A stretch of DNA of 64,000 bases, taken from the NCBI GenBank assembly GCA_902806565.1, contig CADCXA010000027.1, positions 496,001-560,000 of the forward strand, read 5' to 3'. Position 1 is the stretch's first letter. Every line of letters starts with the position of its first letter. The notes under the pieces are model-generated. The model searched no databases and was not told the origin of the DNA. It saw only the letters and a list, made by a program, of their open reading frames with translations. The DNA comes from Hypoxylon rubiginosum. Lineage: Eukaryota; Ascomycota; Sordariomycetes; Xylariales; Hypoxylaceae. Positions 1 to 11,960 of the stretch are shown one piece after another. A program made the translations under genes and the position numbers.

Positions 1-3000
1 GTGTGGATGTGAGGACCAGGTGCAAAACACGAGCAACCACGGTTAAGCACACATATTAAAAGAGAACCTTGATCGCTAACCTGGTTTTGTGGCCTTGGAC
101 ATCCACGTCTTCTTTTTTTTCTTTTTTCTTCTTCAACTGCATTGTCACACCTTAAGAAGGACGTCTTCAAAACTAGACCGTATCTTTGTTTCTTGGTGAA
201 AGCGTTTCTCTGCAAATCCAATTAGGGGTTACATATAAGTCCGATCGATGAGACCAGAAGTGCCTGAGTGCCTGAGTACCTGAGTGCCTGCAGCTTACAT
301 ACCTATGCATTGCAGAAGCAAGTGCTTCTGATCAGATCAAAGCAATAAGAAGCTTACATATGATAGGCAGGATAGGGGACCTAAGCAGCTAGGGATCCAG
401 CCGGGCCAGCCATAAATGACTGGCATGCCGACTGGGGCTGCTAGGGGGTGACAGGCAATCTTGGCTCCAACGGATTGGATGTTCTAGCGCCAAAAGCACC
501 ACGCGAAGAGCGGGTCAACCTGGCCGAATTCGTCCATGCGAATTTAGGAGAGAGACGGCGGCGGCATGGCGCTATGATGGCTTCTTTTTCCAAGGGTCAG
601 GGGTAAGACGAGAAGGGGAGAAGTGTGCCCAAAAGAGGGAAACCAGCTGCAGGCACAATACTACTCCTGCATTGTTCAATTTCATCTCCGTCCAACCACA
701 GCTGCTCTCTAACTCGACTTATATACACCAAGATAGCGTCGGTGGCTCCCGGGTATGCTCATGCGGTGACCACGGAATATGCTAGGTTTCTACCTTCGTG
801 CTTCGTCAACCACCAGAAGAAGGATTGTTTGCTTTTTGCCTATAGGATAACTCCGTATTGTCCGGTAGTCTGCTTGTCCGCACTACCGCATCATCGGACT
901 TTGCCAGATGACAATTGCTCGTCGAGTCAAACACCCGTTGCATGAAATTTCGGAGGCTGAGATCCCATCAACCAATCGACTTTTCTTCTACCCCCATGGA
1001 CACGCAGACACGCATACACGCTATGATACTATCTACCTGATTCCATCAACGGCGACGAAGATCGTCATCTAGATCGCGAATGGTGAGCCCACTTTCATGG
1101 ATCGCCGTGGTTAAAGATTCTCGACGCTAGACGTAACAATTAATTGATGGAATTTTCTATGTTACAGATCAACCAACAATGGCTTTTAACCATCTTTTGC
1201 TTTTTTTCTTCTTTATTTTTTTTTTTGGCAGAGAAGGGCGTAGATCCCATTAGTTGGCAGCAGTTGATCGCAGATAGGTACTCCCTTGGCAATAACGACT
1301 TCTGTCTCAGCATTGCGAAACGCAAATGAGAAATCGTTATCGTATCACCCAACTTGGATCATGTCTTCTAAGCGCACCTATGAATCCATGGTTCCTCGTG
1401 CATATCACGTGAAAGGGGTTGCCTCAATGCAGTCCCTCAATGCAGTTGAAGATATCATGACTCAAAACATCAATATCATGTAGGTACCTACCTAGGTACT
1501 CATGTTTCAGATTTTCATCCGGAACGTCGTCGCCGGCGATCCTTTGATCTTAATCGATAGATCCCGAGTACTCGCCCCCCTATCTCGCGGGGCGAAAAGA
1601 AGGTATGAGGTAGCCCTCCCTCCCTATCCACTAGTCGCCCGTAGCCCCTCGGCCTGTGATGCCAAACGAAGAATTCACATCCGTGTATTTATCCAAAGCA
1701 CATCACGTCGTCAATGCTCTCGCCAAAGCTGTGCCAAAACTTGACCCGACAGCTAGGAACATCAGGGGATTCATACTATTTCTAGTTCAAACCCCGATAT
1801 AAGGTCGGAATGTGCTGCCTGGTATGTACCTGTATGTACTACCATGTCTTAGCAATTGCGTCGCCCCTTTACATATGAATCCATTTAGATCTGAATTGTG
1901 CTGTTGACGGTCGAGTGTATATGAAATCTCAGGCGGAAGACGAGAAGTAACGTGCGGCGAAATTCTCCATAGATTATACGGCATCAACTCTCTTCGATAT
2001 TTGACCGCCTAAAAACTTTCCCATGAAGAATCCCAGAGTACAATGTCCATAGCCTTAAGGCGGGGCCGTTTGAGGTTACACCAGCTCACCCTAGCGAACT
2101 TCAATTGCCGGCATGTTGCTCATGTTACTGTTGTTTGATAGTCCTCTAAGTTAAAAACGATCCACGATCCAGTAGGCCATCTTCTACCATGTTCATTGCG
2201 AAGCGTGTATTTTATATATTTTAGAAATATTCATTCTTTAAGTTACATAGTAACATCATATTATCATCCACGCTACTTACCTACTAGTTTCCACAATGAT
2301 CAAGGGGGTTAGGTACCTACATACACTGATACATAGGCATCCATGGGATAAATTGCTTTCAGCGACCTGTAACAAGTTTAGGCTACGCTTGCCTGCCCCA
2401 GACCGCGTATGTAGCCGGGAAGACCATAGCAGTTGGTATCATGATTTCCAAGATGGTAGCATCGCATACGATGCCGTATGCGATGCTACAAAGCCCTCGT
2501 GAAGTAGCAAAGACTTCAAATTAAAATAGCACCTACCAGTTACTGTTATAGCTACGCTGCACCCCGCAATCTACGACAAGGGATTTGGTCCTTGTGTTTC
2601 AACCCTGACGACGGCCGAGTGAAGACCAGCGACGTACTTCCTACACAGCGCGTTGACGGTGGCGATACATATTCGGCTGAATGGAATAGCCTCTTGGATT
2701 GTTGTCTACCCAGATGGTTTGTAATAGAGGCTGCTCATGTTATAGAAGTACATTCTGACGTTGAATCCTTCAAGTTCGCAACCAGTGAAGACTCTCCCTC
2801 ATACACCATCCCGCCTCCCTACACCTCTTTCAAGTTCGCAACCAGTGAAGACTCTCCCTCATACACCATCCCGCCTCCCTACACCTCTTTCAAGTTCAAG
2901 ATGTTTCAACTTGGAACTCGGAGGATCTCCATGGCTTACTGTGATCAGATAAGAATTCCTACAGTCGAGTCGCGGCAAAGGTACCTTCAATCGTGAATGA

Positions 3001-4420
3001 TCTGAGATGTGACTTTATAGCTCATAGGCGTCATCTCTATGCAATGCATCATCCTGTAAGGATCGCCAACCGTCGACGACTCCTCGACCGGATTCTGCAG
3101 GTGTAGCGCACATGCAATGCGCTCTTCATAAAATCTCCGGCCGTGCGTGCATTCGAAGCGGAGTTGATCATGATCTAATCACACAATCCTTATGGCCAAA
3201 AAACCAGGCTACGCGCAGCCGAAGTCTAAGCGTGCGTCGACAGCAAGAAGATGGCGCTCGAGTTGCGCCGACATTGCCGCAGCTAGACGGTCTGCTCAAA
3301 TTTGTTTCCTCCAGGCACAAAGTGGGCGCGCAATGTGATTGGTTCTTTGTTTCAAAGTTCCCATCCTCATGCATCTGGATTCTGTGAGGATGGAAAGCCA
3401 AGACCTACGGCTGCTGAATTCCACGGATCCACTGCCTGAGCGGCATGCAAGTATGAGAAATGCGGCAAATCTCTCCTGATACTTGCAGGCTGCAACGCAG
3501 GTCAGTCCGCCTAGATAAGAAACGGAGAGATGAAGATTGCAGCTCTTCGGGGATCCAGGTTGAAGTTGCTAACTCGATGCCTAGGGCCTAGGAACGCACG
3601 CAACTCTTCCGCCATAGACTTCAGCCGTCTATATTCACGTGTATCGCGATCTCTGTAGGATTCAAGTGAGCATTGGGCATTTGGCTAGCAACCTACCAGA
3701 AAACAGACCCCAGTGATTCGCTCAGGCTTGTCATAATCAAGAGTCGGCCATGCTAGTTGCAATCCGGACAGCCTCCCCGTATGTGGAGTGCATATATGAG
3801 CTAAGTCTCGACTAGGATCTTAGTGAGTGAGGCTGTCAATGTACCATCGCCAAACGGTACAGATTTTTGGCTTCAGACCAAAGGTCCGCCGTAGGGACGT
3901 TCGTCTCGGAAACACCATGAAGCTTGCGAGGCTTCTTACTGGCAGATACACTGCATGCAGGTTTCGGTAATACATGTGGGAGTCGGTCCATACGAGCTGG
4001 CATGGTCTCGGGGGTCGAACTCGATGCAGAATCAAGGTATTGAAATTTCTCGATAAGGCATCGAGTCAATTGGTTCTTTAAGCATCACCTGGAAGGTCAA
4101 TAGGACGAGGCATCTTAGATATAGCTGAGAAACACAATACCTAGGTATCTAAGTCGAATTTGCGAATAAGAGAGAAATAATGTTAACGCTGCTAATATTT
4201 AATTAAGTAAGCCAATCGGTAGATTTGGGTTGAGTTTGTGTCACGTGAGACGCGTCATTGTCGCGCTGAAACACACGCGTTTGCGTTTTTAAGACACAAA
4301 CTATTCTAATAGACAGGCAGACAGACCATCACTTCAGCTCTCCCTGCTGTTACCGACTAGACACATGTTGCTTGTCTCAGAGCTATTCAATTGCTCACCT
4401 TGCTATCGAAATATGTCAAA
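1..4420. other. Gene-free left flank
   Basis: No convincing gene is seen in this stretch. The open frames present are short, often lack an ATG, have no recognisable domain and no spliced continuation. The base composition is ordinary, so this is not part of an AT-rich island. It contains a perfect tandem duplication (listed separately) and copies of a TACCTAGGTA-like motif, for example near 1483-1500. The last few hundred bases are presumably the eme1 promoter, but no specific regulatory site is identified. Confidence 0.6.
2769..2897. repeat. 60-bp perfect tandem duplication
   Basis: Two exact adjacent copies of a 60-bp unit, plus about 9-17 bases of a third, can be read directly: positions 2769-2828 recur at 2829-2888. 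The unit length is a multiple of three, so it repeats a 20-residue block in an open frame, but that frame has no ATG and no recognisable product. The absence of any difference between copies implies a recent duplication. Confidence 0.95.
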
Positions 4421-6565
4421 ATGCCACCCGAAGTGATCGATTTGTTGTCGTCAAGTCCGGGTCCGGCTGCTCCAACCCCGCGCTTCGCCACGTCCGCTAC
4501 AGTCTCATCGCGAACAGCTCAAGTGGTTCCCTCAAGAGCACTAGATTACGGCGTGTCTGGTTTAACTGCTAAATCATCAACTAAACTAGCCAAAAGGCAA
4601 TCAGATCGAGTACATGATGAGCCAACCATTAGCACAAAACGAAGTGGAGGACGTTCACGATATAATAACGACTTTCTATTCCTATCTGACGACTTTGATA
4701 CAACTGGCGACCTCGATGGCAACGTAGCGAAGAAGGCTCGACTTTCGACCTCCAGCAAAGATGGCAAGGGAAAGGCAAGTTCCAGTTTTACGAGGACAAA
4801 GTCTACTGTAGCTACCTCGGAGAACCATTCCCATCGATCGCCCGTTGCGATGAAGCGATGGAACTCGGTGGTCGATCCAATCGAACACAGCAGTTCTCCA
4901 AATGGCTTTGCCACAAGCAAACCTCCGAAAAAACCACATACGAAATCTCCAGATCCGCTTGAAAGCCTACCAAAGCATACGACAACTAAAGCTCCGGACC
5001 TTTCAAATGACCCTTTTGGAAGCTCCCCCGTGCGAAACGCCCTTCACCATCGGCCACCTTCCCACTCCACTAAAACTCGGCTTCCGCTACCTGATCGACC
5101 CTTAGAATCTTCGACGAACAAAGAAACCTCAAAGGTGCCAGTTTTCATAGACCTCTCCGATGATGAACCCGATTACGCGACGCGCAACGGCTTGCCCAAG
5201 AATCCAAAGCCAAAAGCGGCAGCATGGGATCCAATATCAAGCTCGATGCCCGAAACGAGGACTGCTAACAACGACCTGGGGGACTCAGATTCAGACTCCG
5301 ACTTGCCTGACTTGAGCGAAATCAATTTCACCAGAATTAAGTCGCAAAGACGTGCGTACAGCCTGTCGTCTTCCCCACCCCCAAGACATCCCAAGGCGGC
5401 AAAAGGTTCCACTGTCAAGAGAACAACATCGGCTGCAAAGAAAACAGACGAGGAAAAGGAGCGGGAAAAGAAAAAGAAGGCAGAGGCTCGCGAGGCGGAG
5501 AAGGAACAGAAGCGTATCGAAAAAGAACGGGCAAAGGAGCAGCGAGCGGCCGACAAGCAGAAGGAAAAGGCACTTGCCGAGGTCAACAAGCTGAAGACAA
5601 ACAAGAAGGTTGCCGCACCAGAAATGATTGTAGACCTACCGACGACCCTCGGTGTTGGCATCAGGGCTCAGATCGAGAAGCTTCTCAGCGACTTAAGTGT
5701 GCAGTTTGAATATCACGAAAGCCCAATTGACAATGTGGTCAGATGGCGGCGACGGGTAGATTCTAGATACGACAAGGAAGAAGGCCAATACCACCCGGTA
5801 CCAATGCACATCAAGAAGGAAGACCACGTCTTGGTCATCATCGAGGCAGCTGACTTCGTTAAGCTCGTACTGGGCGATGAAGGCCAGGATATAGAAGCCC
5901 ACATCTTGACGTTGAAGACATGCTTCCCTCGGAATACTCTGGTTTTCCTTATGGAAGGTCTCATGCCGTGGATGAGAAAGAACAAGAACATCCTCAATCG
6001 ACGATTCGCATCGGCTGTTCGTGCTATGGACGCTAACAGCAACCCAGGCCCTACGTCCAGCCAAGCGCGGCGCCGGGCCAAGGCACAGCAGGAGTATATC
6101 GACGAGGACGTCATCGAGGACGCGCTCCTGTCGCTGCAAGTCGTGCACGGCGCGCTGATCCACCACACGAACGCGCAGGTCGAGACGGCGGACTGGATCA
6201 GCGCGTTCACGGAGCACCTCGGCACGGCCCCGTACCGCAAGGTGCGGGAGGCGGCGGCCGACGCCGGGTTCTGCATGGAGGTCGGGCAGGTGAAGACGGC
6301 GGAGGACGCTAAGGGCGCCTACGTCCGCATGCTGCAGGAGGTGAACCGGGTCACGGCGCCCATCGCCCACGGCATCGCCGCCCGGTACGGGTCCGTCGGG
6401 GAGCTGGTGCGCGGGCTCGAGCGCGACGGGCCCCTCGCCCTCGCCGACTGCCGCAAGTGCGCCAACGGCGACGGCGCCTTCACCGACCGCGTCGTCGGGC
6501 AGGCCATCAGCAAACGCATGTACAAGATCTTCACGAGCCGGGATCCGGGGAGCATGGACGTGTGA
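4421..6565 (+). CDS. eme1: Crossover-junction endonuclease subunit Eme1/Mms4-like
   Basis: Probable non-catalytic partner of Mus81 in the structure-specific nuclease that cuts branched DNA (stalled forks, nicked Holliday junctions) in the nucleus. The gene is one uninterrupted exon of 714 codons, starting at the ATG in MPPEVIDLLSSSP, the usual short acidic/serine N-terminus of fungal Eme1. Residues 1 to about 335 are low-complexity and serine-rich, with SUMO-interaction-like patches (VFIDLSDDE). About 337-397 is a lysine/glutamate-rich likely coiled coil. From about 403 (IVDLPTTLGVG) to 610 is an ERCC4-like nuclease fold without a clear ERKxxxD catalytic motif, as known for Eme1. The remainder matches the C-terminal helix-hairpin-helix part. 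Base composition becomes strongly GC-rich after about 6050. It is convergent with the BTB gene. Confidence is good for the family; orthology is inferred. Confidence 0.85.
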   Translation: MPPEVIDLLSSSPGPAAPTPRFATSATVSSRTAQVVPSRALDYGVSGLTAKSSTKLAKRQSDRVHDEPTISTKRSGGRSRYNNDFLFLSDDFDTTGDLDGNVAKKARLSTSSKDGKGKASSSFTRTKSTVATSENHSHRSPVAMKRWNSVVDPIEHSSSPNGFATSKPPKKPHTKSPDPLESLPKHTTTKAPDLSNDPFGSSPVRNALHHRPPSHSTKTRLPLPDRPLESSTNKETSKVPVFIDLSDDEPDYATRNGLPKNPKPKAAAWDPISSSMPETRTANNDLGDSDSDSDLPDLSEINFTRIKSQRRAYSLSSSPPPRHPKAAKGSTVKRTTSAAKKTDEEKEREKKKKAEAREAEKEQKRIEKERAKEQRAADKQKEKALAEVNKLKTNKKVAAPEMIVDLPTTLGVGIRAQIEKLLSDLSVQFEYHESPIDNVVRWRRRVDSRYDKEEGQYHPVPMHIKKEDHVLVIIEAADFVKLVLGDEGQDIEAHILTLKTCFPRNTLVFLMEGLMPWMRKNKNILNRRFASAVRAMDANSNPGPTSSQARRRAKAQQEYIDEDVIEDALLSLQVVHGALIHHTNAQVETADWISAFTEHLGTAPYRKVREAAADAGFCMEVGQVKTAEDAKGAYVRMLQEVNRVTAPIAHGIAARYGSVGELVRGLERDGPLALADCRKCANGDGAFTDRVVGQAISKRMYKIFTSRDPGSMDV

Positions 6566-7188
6566 TTGATTGCTTTACGGGTTATCATTCGGTGTTGTAT
6601 TTGGGCAACTGCTTGCTTTGGTATTGGAATCGGACTCTAGGTGCGTATTACTGCATACTACGAGAAGACGCGATCATAGGTATAGATGTGAAATTCTTAG
6701 GATGCGTCAAATAGGACTAAATTAAGTGTGTACCCTACCTGTTTGAATACTCACTTGCCTTCGCCGTTGTGCTACGTTCCTAGCATCTAACGATTTAGTC
6801 ACGGCACGGGGTTGGATCAGTACGGATTGCAGTTAACTCTTCAGGTAGTTGCTCCTTATTTTCTGATGAGTCCACGAATGGACACACGTTATTACATTAC
6901 TCATACATAATATTAGCGACCGGGTATCTGCCTAAAGTACACCGGAGATGTTCATGACTACCTCCTGAGAAGTCAACTAGAACGCCTCGACGGAAAGACA
7001 TAGGAAAATCGACTGTCGAGACTGGCTGTAGAGAAACTCTCGGTATCAGCAAACAATTCCGGTACGTCGATAACGAAATCGGAACCCGACTCCGAATAGA
7101 ACTCATACATCAAACTCGTACATCATCGGCCTGTTATCATGTGCTTCGTGGACTGTTCACCGGGGGGGTTGGTTGCTATCGAACTCGC
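6566..7188. other. Convergent intergenic region (eme1 / BTB gene)
   Basis: About 620 bases between two facing stop codons. It should contain both 3' UTRs and polyadenylation sites. Nothing else stands out apart from a hammerhead-like string at about 6868 that fails the ribozyme consensus (see rejected items). Confidence 0.5.
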
Positions 7189-8991
7189 TCACGGTTTAGC
7201 GGACAAGTTCAGCACGAACCCGGACTTTTCCGCCTGGGTCGCGAGGCGATTGTAATGCGCTTTGGTAAGCACCGAGGGGATGTTTTCCAAGGTGCCGTCG
7301 ACCATATCGCGTATGATGCTCTGGAAGCGCTGGCTGCAGGCGTGCGGGGGCTTGGAGGGGGGGGAGAAGGCGACCTCGCCGGTGGCGGTAGTCTCCGAGC
7401 GGCTGTTATCTCCGAAGTCTACGAGCCGCAGGCTCTTCGCGAGGGCCGTCACGCTGCACTTGACCGCTCTGGGTTCCGGCAGCGGCCAGAGCCCGACGCG
7501 GTGGAGCGACTGGATGGCCTTGCCGAGCACGGAGGGCACGCAGTCGGCTTGGTCCTCGGGGCACTTGACCAGCGACTCGCTGTTCTGGATCAGGCCTTCG
7601 ATTATCATCCGCACGGAGTCGAGTAGCGACTCGATCAAGTGTAGGCGAGTACCGTAGATGTTGCCTGCGAATCAAAGTTCCCGGTCAGTTTTCCAGCACC
7701 TAGGAGAAACCCCGGGGGCTATTATCTATTCAAACTTACCGTAGATGTCGGGAGGCTCCAGAGCCCCGATGTACTTCAAGTTGTATCCCGGCGAAGCGGA
7801 CGACTCCAAGAGCAAGGTCTCCGCGAGCTTCTCGAACGTGGCGTGGTCGCCGAGCTCCCACGCGATCCAGAGCCGCTCGTGGCAGAACTTGGTCCGCAGG
7901 GAGTCGCCGAGCTTGTCGCAGTTGGCGTGCACGGTGCGCGACCAGCCCTTGGCCCAGGGCCGCAGGATGCGCGTCATGCCGTACTTGTCCGTCAGGACGC
8001 AGAGGCTGTAGAGGTAGACGCAGTAGACGAACTCCTCGTAGCCGGAGACCTGGTCGAAGCGGCCGTGGATGATGTTGAGGAATATCTCCATCGCGGCGTG
8101 GTTATCGTCGGGGAGCTTCAAGACCCGTCCCGGCTTTCCCTCCTGCGCTTCTTGTTCTTCTTCCTCCGCCTTCTGCTTGCCTTTATCAAACTCCTCGTCC
8201 AGCAGCTTCTTCCAGACCGGAGACGCTCTTGCCAGGAGCTTGGAATCGACAACAAACTCAGCCGAGACGAACCCTACTTCGAGACACAGGTCACCATCGT
8301 GGTCCATATAACACTTGGGGGGTTGCCATCCTTTCTCCAGCCCAGGTGTTGTCTGGGGTGGTGCTGGCGATCCATGGTTTACTGGATAATTCGTCCCGGA
8401 GCCGTCCTTTGACGGATGGGCTGACTCAAGACTTGTCTTAAAGATGGATGGTGCGGCAGAAGTCTCCGAACCAGTTGCCGGCTGCGAGGCTGCCGTAGAG
8501 TCATCCATAGCGGCAGGGACGTCTACGCTTCTTCGTTTTGGTGCTCGTCGGCTGGGCAGGTTACAGAAGAGACCTGCTCGAGGCTCGCTCGCTCGCGCGC
8601 GGTCTACGAACGGACTCTCACGGCGATGGGGAGAGGGAGAAGGGGTAGCGAACGAATATCCGGCTTGCGGGTACTTATCCTGCGAGGCACGAGATCCGAA
8701 TGTGAAGCTGACCGGCGGCGATAGCTGCGGTCGTGGCCGCCGGCTGAATTGGGTGGTGGAAGCGCGAGAGCTGCTACCTTGGGAAGGCGACGAGAAGAAC
8801 CGGGGTCTGGCTCGTCGCGCAGACTCACGAGACTGGGTGGAAGGGCCAGCCGAGAGAATTTCGCTCAGGGGGCGACCGGTTTGTGGTGTAGAGGCGCCGA
8901 ATGTATTGGAGATGGACTCCGAAGAGGGTGTCAATTGGGCAGATACACCTATGGAGGAACTTGCTTCGGTTGAACTGGGTTGGGAAACCAT
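7189..8991 (-). CDS. BTB/POZ domain protein
   Basis: Two exons, 8991-7740 and 7664-7189, joined over a 75-nt intron (donor GTAAGT, branch CTGAC, acceptor CAG). The join keeps frame and gives 575 residues. Residues 1 to about 215 are a serine/proline/arginine-rich disordered tail. About 222-330 reads like a fungal BTB domain: a DLCLEVG strand, a KLLARASPVWKKLL helix with an acidic KQKAEEEEQEAQEGK loop, then LKLPDDNHAAMEIFLNIIHG. The region after it is helical, as in other ascomycete BTB proteins. BTB proteins usually dimerise or act as adaptors, often for cullin-3, but no second domain such as kelch or zinc finger is visible, so the partner is unknown. The first Met is chosen because it opens the frame and no earlier in-frame ATG is seen. 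Confidence 0.8.
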
Positions 8992-10043
8992 AGTCGCTTA
9001 AATTTGGCTCTCAATATTGAATTCCCAGTGGTGCAAGTGAGGTCACGTTCACCTTGAACGTTGTGGCTAGGTGAAATATACCGGGTTGGTGATCGGATCC
9101 CGCGCATAGGATTAGTTACCTCTCGTAAAAGGAGAAGTCTGCAGAGCTAAAGACAGTTTCCTGCAAGCTGCAAGACCACTAGGCTTCGATCTCTAAAGAC
9201 TTTTATGTTTTTTCGCCAACTTAGGGGTATGTTTGTGGTAGGTGTGGTAGGTACCTTGTATAATTTTGGGCATTGGTGTAGGCAAAAATTGAGGCTCTTT
9301 GTTCCTTGTCGCATAACATAACACGTTGACCACGCTGCGGGTACGCGTCAAACAAGTTGGTGTTCCTTTTCTAGAAGAAACGCAGGTGCCTTGGTGCCAG
9401 GTAGTTTAGTGGTGGAAAGGTAGAGCTGCAGAATTGCCGCCTCACCGCCTCACCGCCATAGAGATGCACGTAATTGAAGAAATCGATATGTTTGTTTCAA
9501 GTGTTGACCCATAGGCACAGTTCAGGCTAAGCTGCAAGTACTGTACCCGCTGTCTGAGACTTCACCGCCTTATTGACTTGTATCCACTACGCAGCCCATG
9601 CAGTCAACTGTGTATCTTATAAGTGAGCGATGCTCAAGGCTTCTAAATTCACTACCTACTAGGTACCAATCTGCCTACTGTAGCTGGGTAATTACCTGTA
9701 CAAGATATATGTAAGAAGAGATAGAAGCTACTGCACGCACCGGGCGCACGAACTTAGGTATAAGGGGTTTCAGTCTGTTTATTTTATCAGTAGGGCTGGA
9801 GCCTACCTACCTAAGGTACCTTAGGTACTCTTGCTCTGCTAATGCTTCCTTAGAGTATTAAGGAGGAGATGGTATATTTTAGAATGTTAGAGTCATCCTA
9901 GCCGTAATTAATATTGTTGCAAGTAACCTATCTAGAGTAAACTGGGATGAGTACCTAACTTAGGTAGCTTTGCTATTCCTGGTTTATGGCATGCGGACAT
10001 CACGATGTGAACAAAAATCACCCAGATACTAGCAGCGTTGTTG

Positions 10044-10860
10044 TTATAAGGAACATCTATTGGAAACACCGCCACTATACAAGTTCATGCCCTCGAGTCT
10101 ATTCAGAACATGAATCGTCCATAACATGGCGCCTGCCTCTGTGTTACTGCTAATCTCATCCTCGTCTCCAGTTTGCCCGCCTCCGCCAAGCTCTTCGTCA
10201 ATATCTTGAACCACCTCACACTATAGGCCGCGAGAGAAGGTGTCGGGTTCGTAGGGTGTTGTAGGAGTGTGAGAACCTAGGTGGTGTCGGAAAGAGAGTG
10301 TTTATGAAATTTTATACGTCTAAAAAGTGTGCGTACCTATATATAGGTATATTAAAATCCTCGGCGGGGAAGAATGGTTGGATACTTTAGGTAGGTCTGA
10401 TGGTTTCCTCCGAAGAGGTCGAGTGGAAAGGGGAAGTCGGCGTCAGCCAGACCTGAACCCGGCGTAGAGCAGGTCAACCAGCGTATTGATTGCAGTTGTA
10501 ACTTGCTACCCGCCTTGTCTTATCTCTCACAACGCCCGTTACCCGCTCCCAGTCCTTGCGGATTATGGTGACCGTTTCACCTGGGTAGGGGCCCGACTTG
10601 TGACAGTCTAGTTATCAGTGTTAGAAGACGTACTTCGACGGTTGACATGGGATATTCTTACAGTCGGGACCACCGCTATCTCATCTCGTTGTTTCAGGTA
10701 GAAGTAGTAACCACTTATAATGTTTGTAATGTTTAAGGAGGATGATATTGGTGTTAGACTTCAATGGCGTGCCTGATATCCTCTAGAGTTGGGAGGGGAC
10801 ATCGAGAGCCTCCCAACAGCCCGATGATGTTACTTTGCGAAGCCCTGCTGAAATAGCTTA
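10044..10860 (-). pseudogene. Coding-like fragments, possibly a decayed gene
   Basis: Reading the minus strand from 10860 down, several short pieces look like protein: a piece containing GLLGGSRCPLPTLEDIRHAI that ends in a stop, a piece YYFYLKQRDEIAVVPT, a piece at 10607-10474 containing GPYPGETVTIIRKDWERVTG, and a piece at 10222-10044 containing EEISSNT-type acidic sequence followed by MLWTIHVLNRLEGMNLYSGG and a stop. One plausible 54-nt intron (GTAAGA donor, TTCTAAC branch, TAG acceptor) lies between pieces. No single splice pattern joins them without stops or frame conflicts. This may be a decayed gene or a gene with unresolved exons. The third piece recalls a KOW/SH3-like strand pattern, which is only a guess. 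Confidence 0.3.
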
Positions 10861-11228
10861 GGTATATGGAGAGGATGTAAGGTTGAGGAAGTAGGTATGG
10901 TGTGGCTTAAGGGTACCAAGTAAAATTCTTTTGTGGATTGTTAATTGTCGGCCGCAGCCATTGTTGATTGACTGATGTGGTGTAAATATTATTTAGGTGA
11001 TGTAGCCGTGCGACTAGTCCATGGGTATTTTCCGGGGCTCCTACAATTCCAATCGAAGTCCTCTCTGGAGTAGTCCTCTAGGTGTTGCTCTCTTATATCG
11101 ATTCCGTCAGGGTACCTAGGTAGGTACATAGACACCGGAGCTATGTGGTCGAAGTGGTACGCACGATAGCAAGTTGAACATCAGAATAGAATGTTCTTAT
11201 ATTCTTAGTGTTGTCGATCAAATGAGGC

Positions 11229-11960
11229 TCAGCGAGCATAATAGGGTCTCTTCCACCGTTGTTGTTCCTGATGGTTGCTTCTTCGGATGCGGACTTCTTG
11301 GTTGAGAACTGCTAAGCATTGTGTAGGCATTGTGCAGGCATGTATAGGGTAGGTTTGATAGTCTCCTTGTCGTCCTTCATCTCTGGCAGGGTAAGGATTG
11401 ATTTGTGTCGGATATTGGGGCATCGTACGCTGTGTTAACTCTTCTTGGATAAACCATGATGAAGTATGGGTGGTGAGATAGGTATTGAAGTGTCGCAAAG
11501 GGAGAAGGCCCGTATCGTGTTGAGGGAAGGTTGCGGTCTGCGACTGCGACGACGACATGGTGACGAAGAAGTTCTTAGATATGTTGTGGCTGCGAGTATA
11601 GTAGTAAGGCACCCACCGGCCAACATGGTGGGATTGCGGGCCGATGGGTGCTGCTTCGGGAATATTATGTCGTGGGTAACTGCAACGATCTCGTTTCTGC
11701 GAAGCATCTTTAGCACTGCCTCGACTCGGCCATGTGCTATTATTGAGGGTGGAGGTATCTAGCTGATAAGCTAAGATGGTTCTGTCGCCAGGCCAGAGAC
11801 CATCGCCAGGCCAAAGCCCATTTTTTAGTAGTTTGGGAAGTTGATTTGGTTGTGAATATCTTCCCCTCGTGTCTCGAAACCCCTGCTGAACTGTGGCTTG
11901 CTGGTTAAGCAATCTTAGAAGCCTTCCTCTGTCCTCAAGTTGAAAGTAACATCCCTTCAT
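11229..11960 (-). CDS. Doubtful open reading frame, 243 codons
   Basis: An uninterrupted ATG-to-stop frame without recognisable domain. The translation is rich in Gln, Thr, Tyr and Pro, has a small internal duplication (LWPGD twice) and shows no sorting signal. Both strands stay open over part of this interval, which lowers the value of the open frame as evidence. It is listed because of its length only, and it could be chance or the remnant of a gene. Confidence 0.2.
   Translation of the reverse strand: MKGCYFQLEDRGRLLRLLNQQATVQQGFRDTRGRYSQPNQLPKLLKNGLWPGDGLWPGDRTILAYQLDTSTLNNSTWPSRGSAKDASQKRDRCSYPRHNIPEAAPIGPQSHHVGRWVPYYYTRSHNISKNFFVTMSSSQSQTATFPQHDTGLLPLRHFNTYLTTHTSSWFIQEELTQRTMPQYPTQINPYPARDEGRQGDYQTYPIHACTMPTQCLAVLNQEVRIRRSNHQEQQRWKRPYYAR

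Noticed and set aside
625..945. Open frame of 106 codons near the left edge
   Set aside because: It begins with GTG, has no domain and no codon or splice support; probably chance.
5173..5661. Antisense open frame of 162 codons within the eme1-like gene
   Set aside because: It mirrors the lysine/glutamate coiled-coil region (giving Ser/Phe-rich translation) and overlaps a clear gene on the other strand.
6868..6893. Hammerhead-ribozyme-like string CTGATGAGTCC with a short hairpin
   Set aside because: The hairpin that should be followed by the conserved GAAA is followed by ACAC, and no matching stems I and III are visible, so the catalytic core is incomplete.
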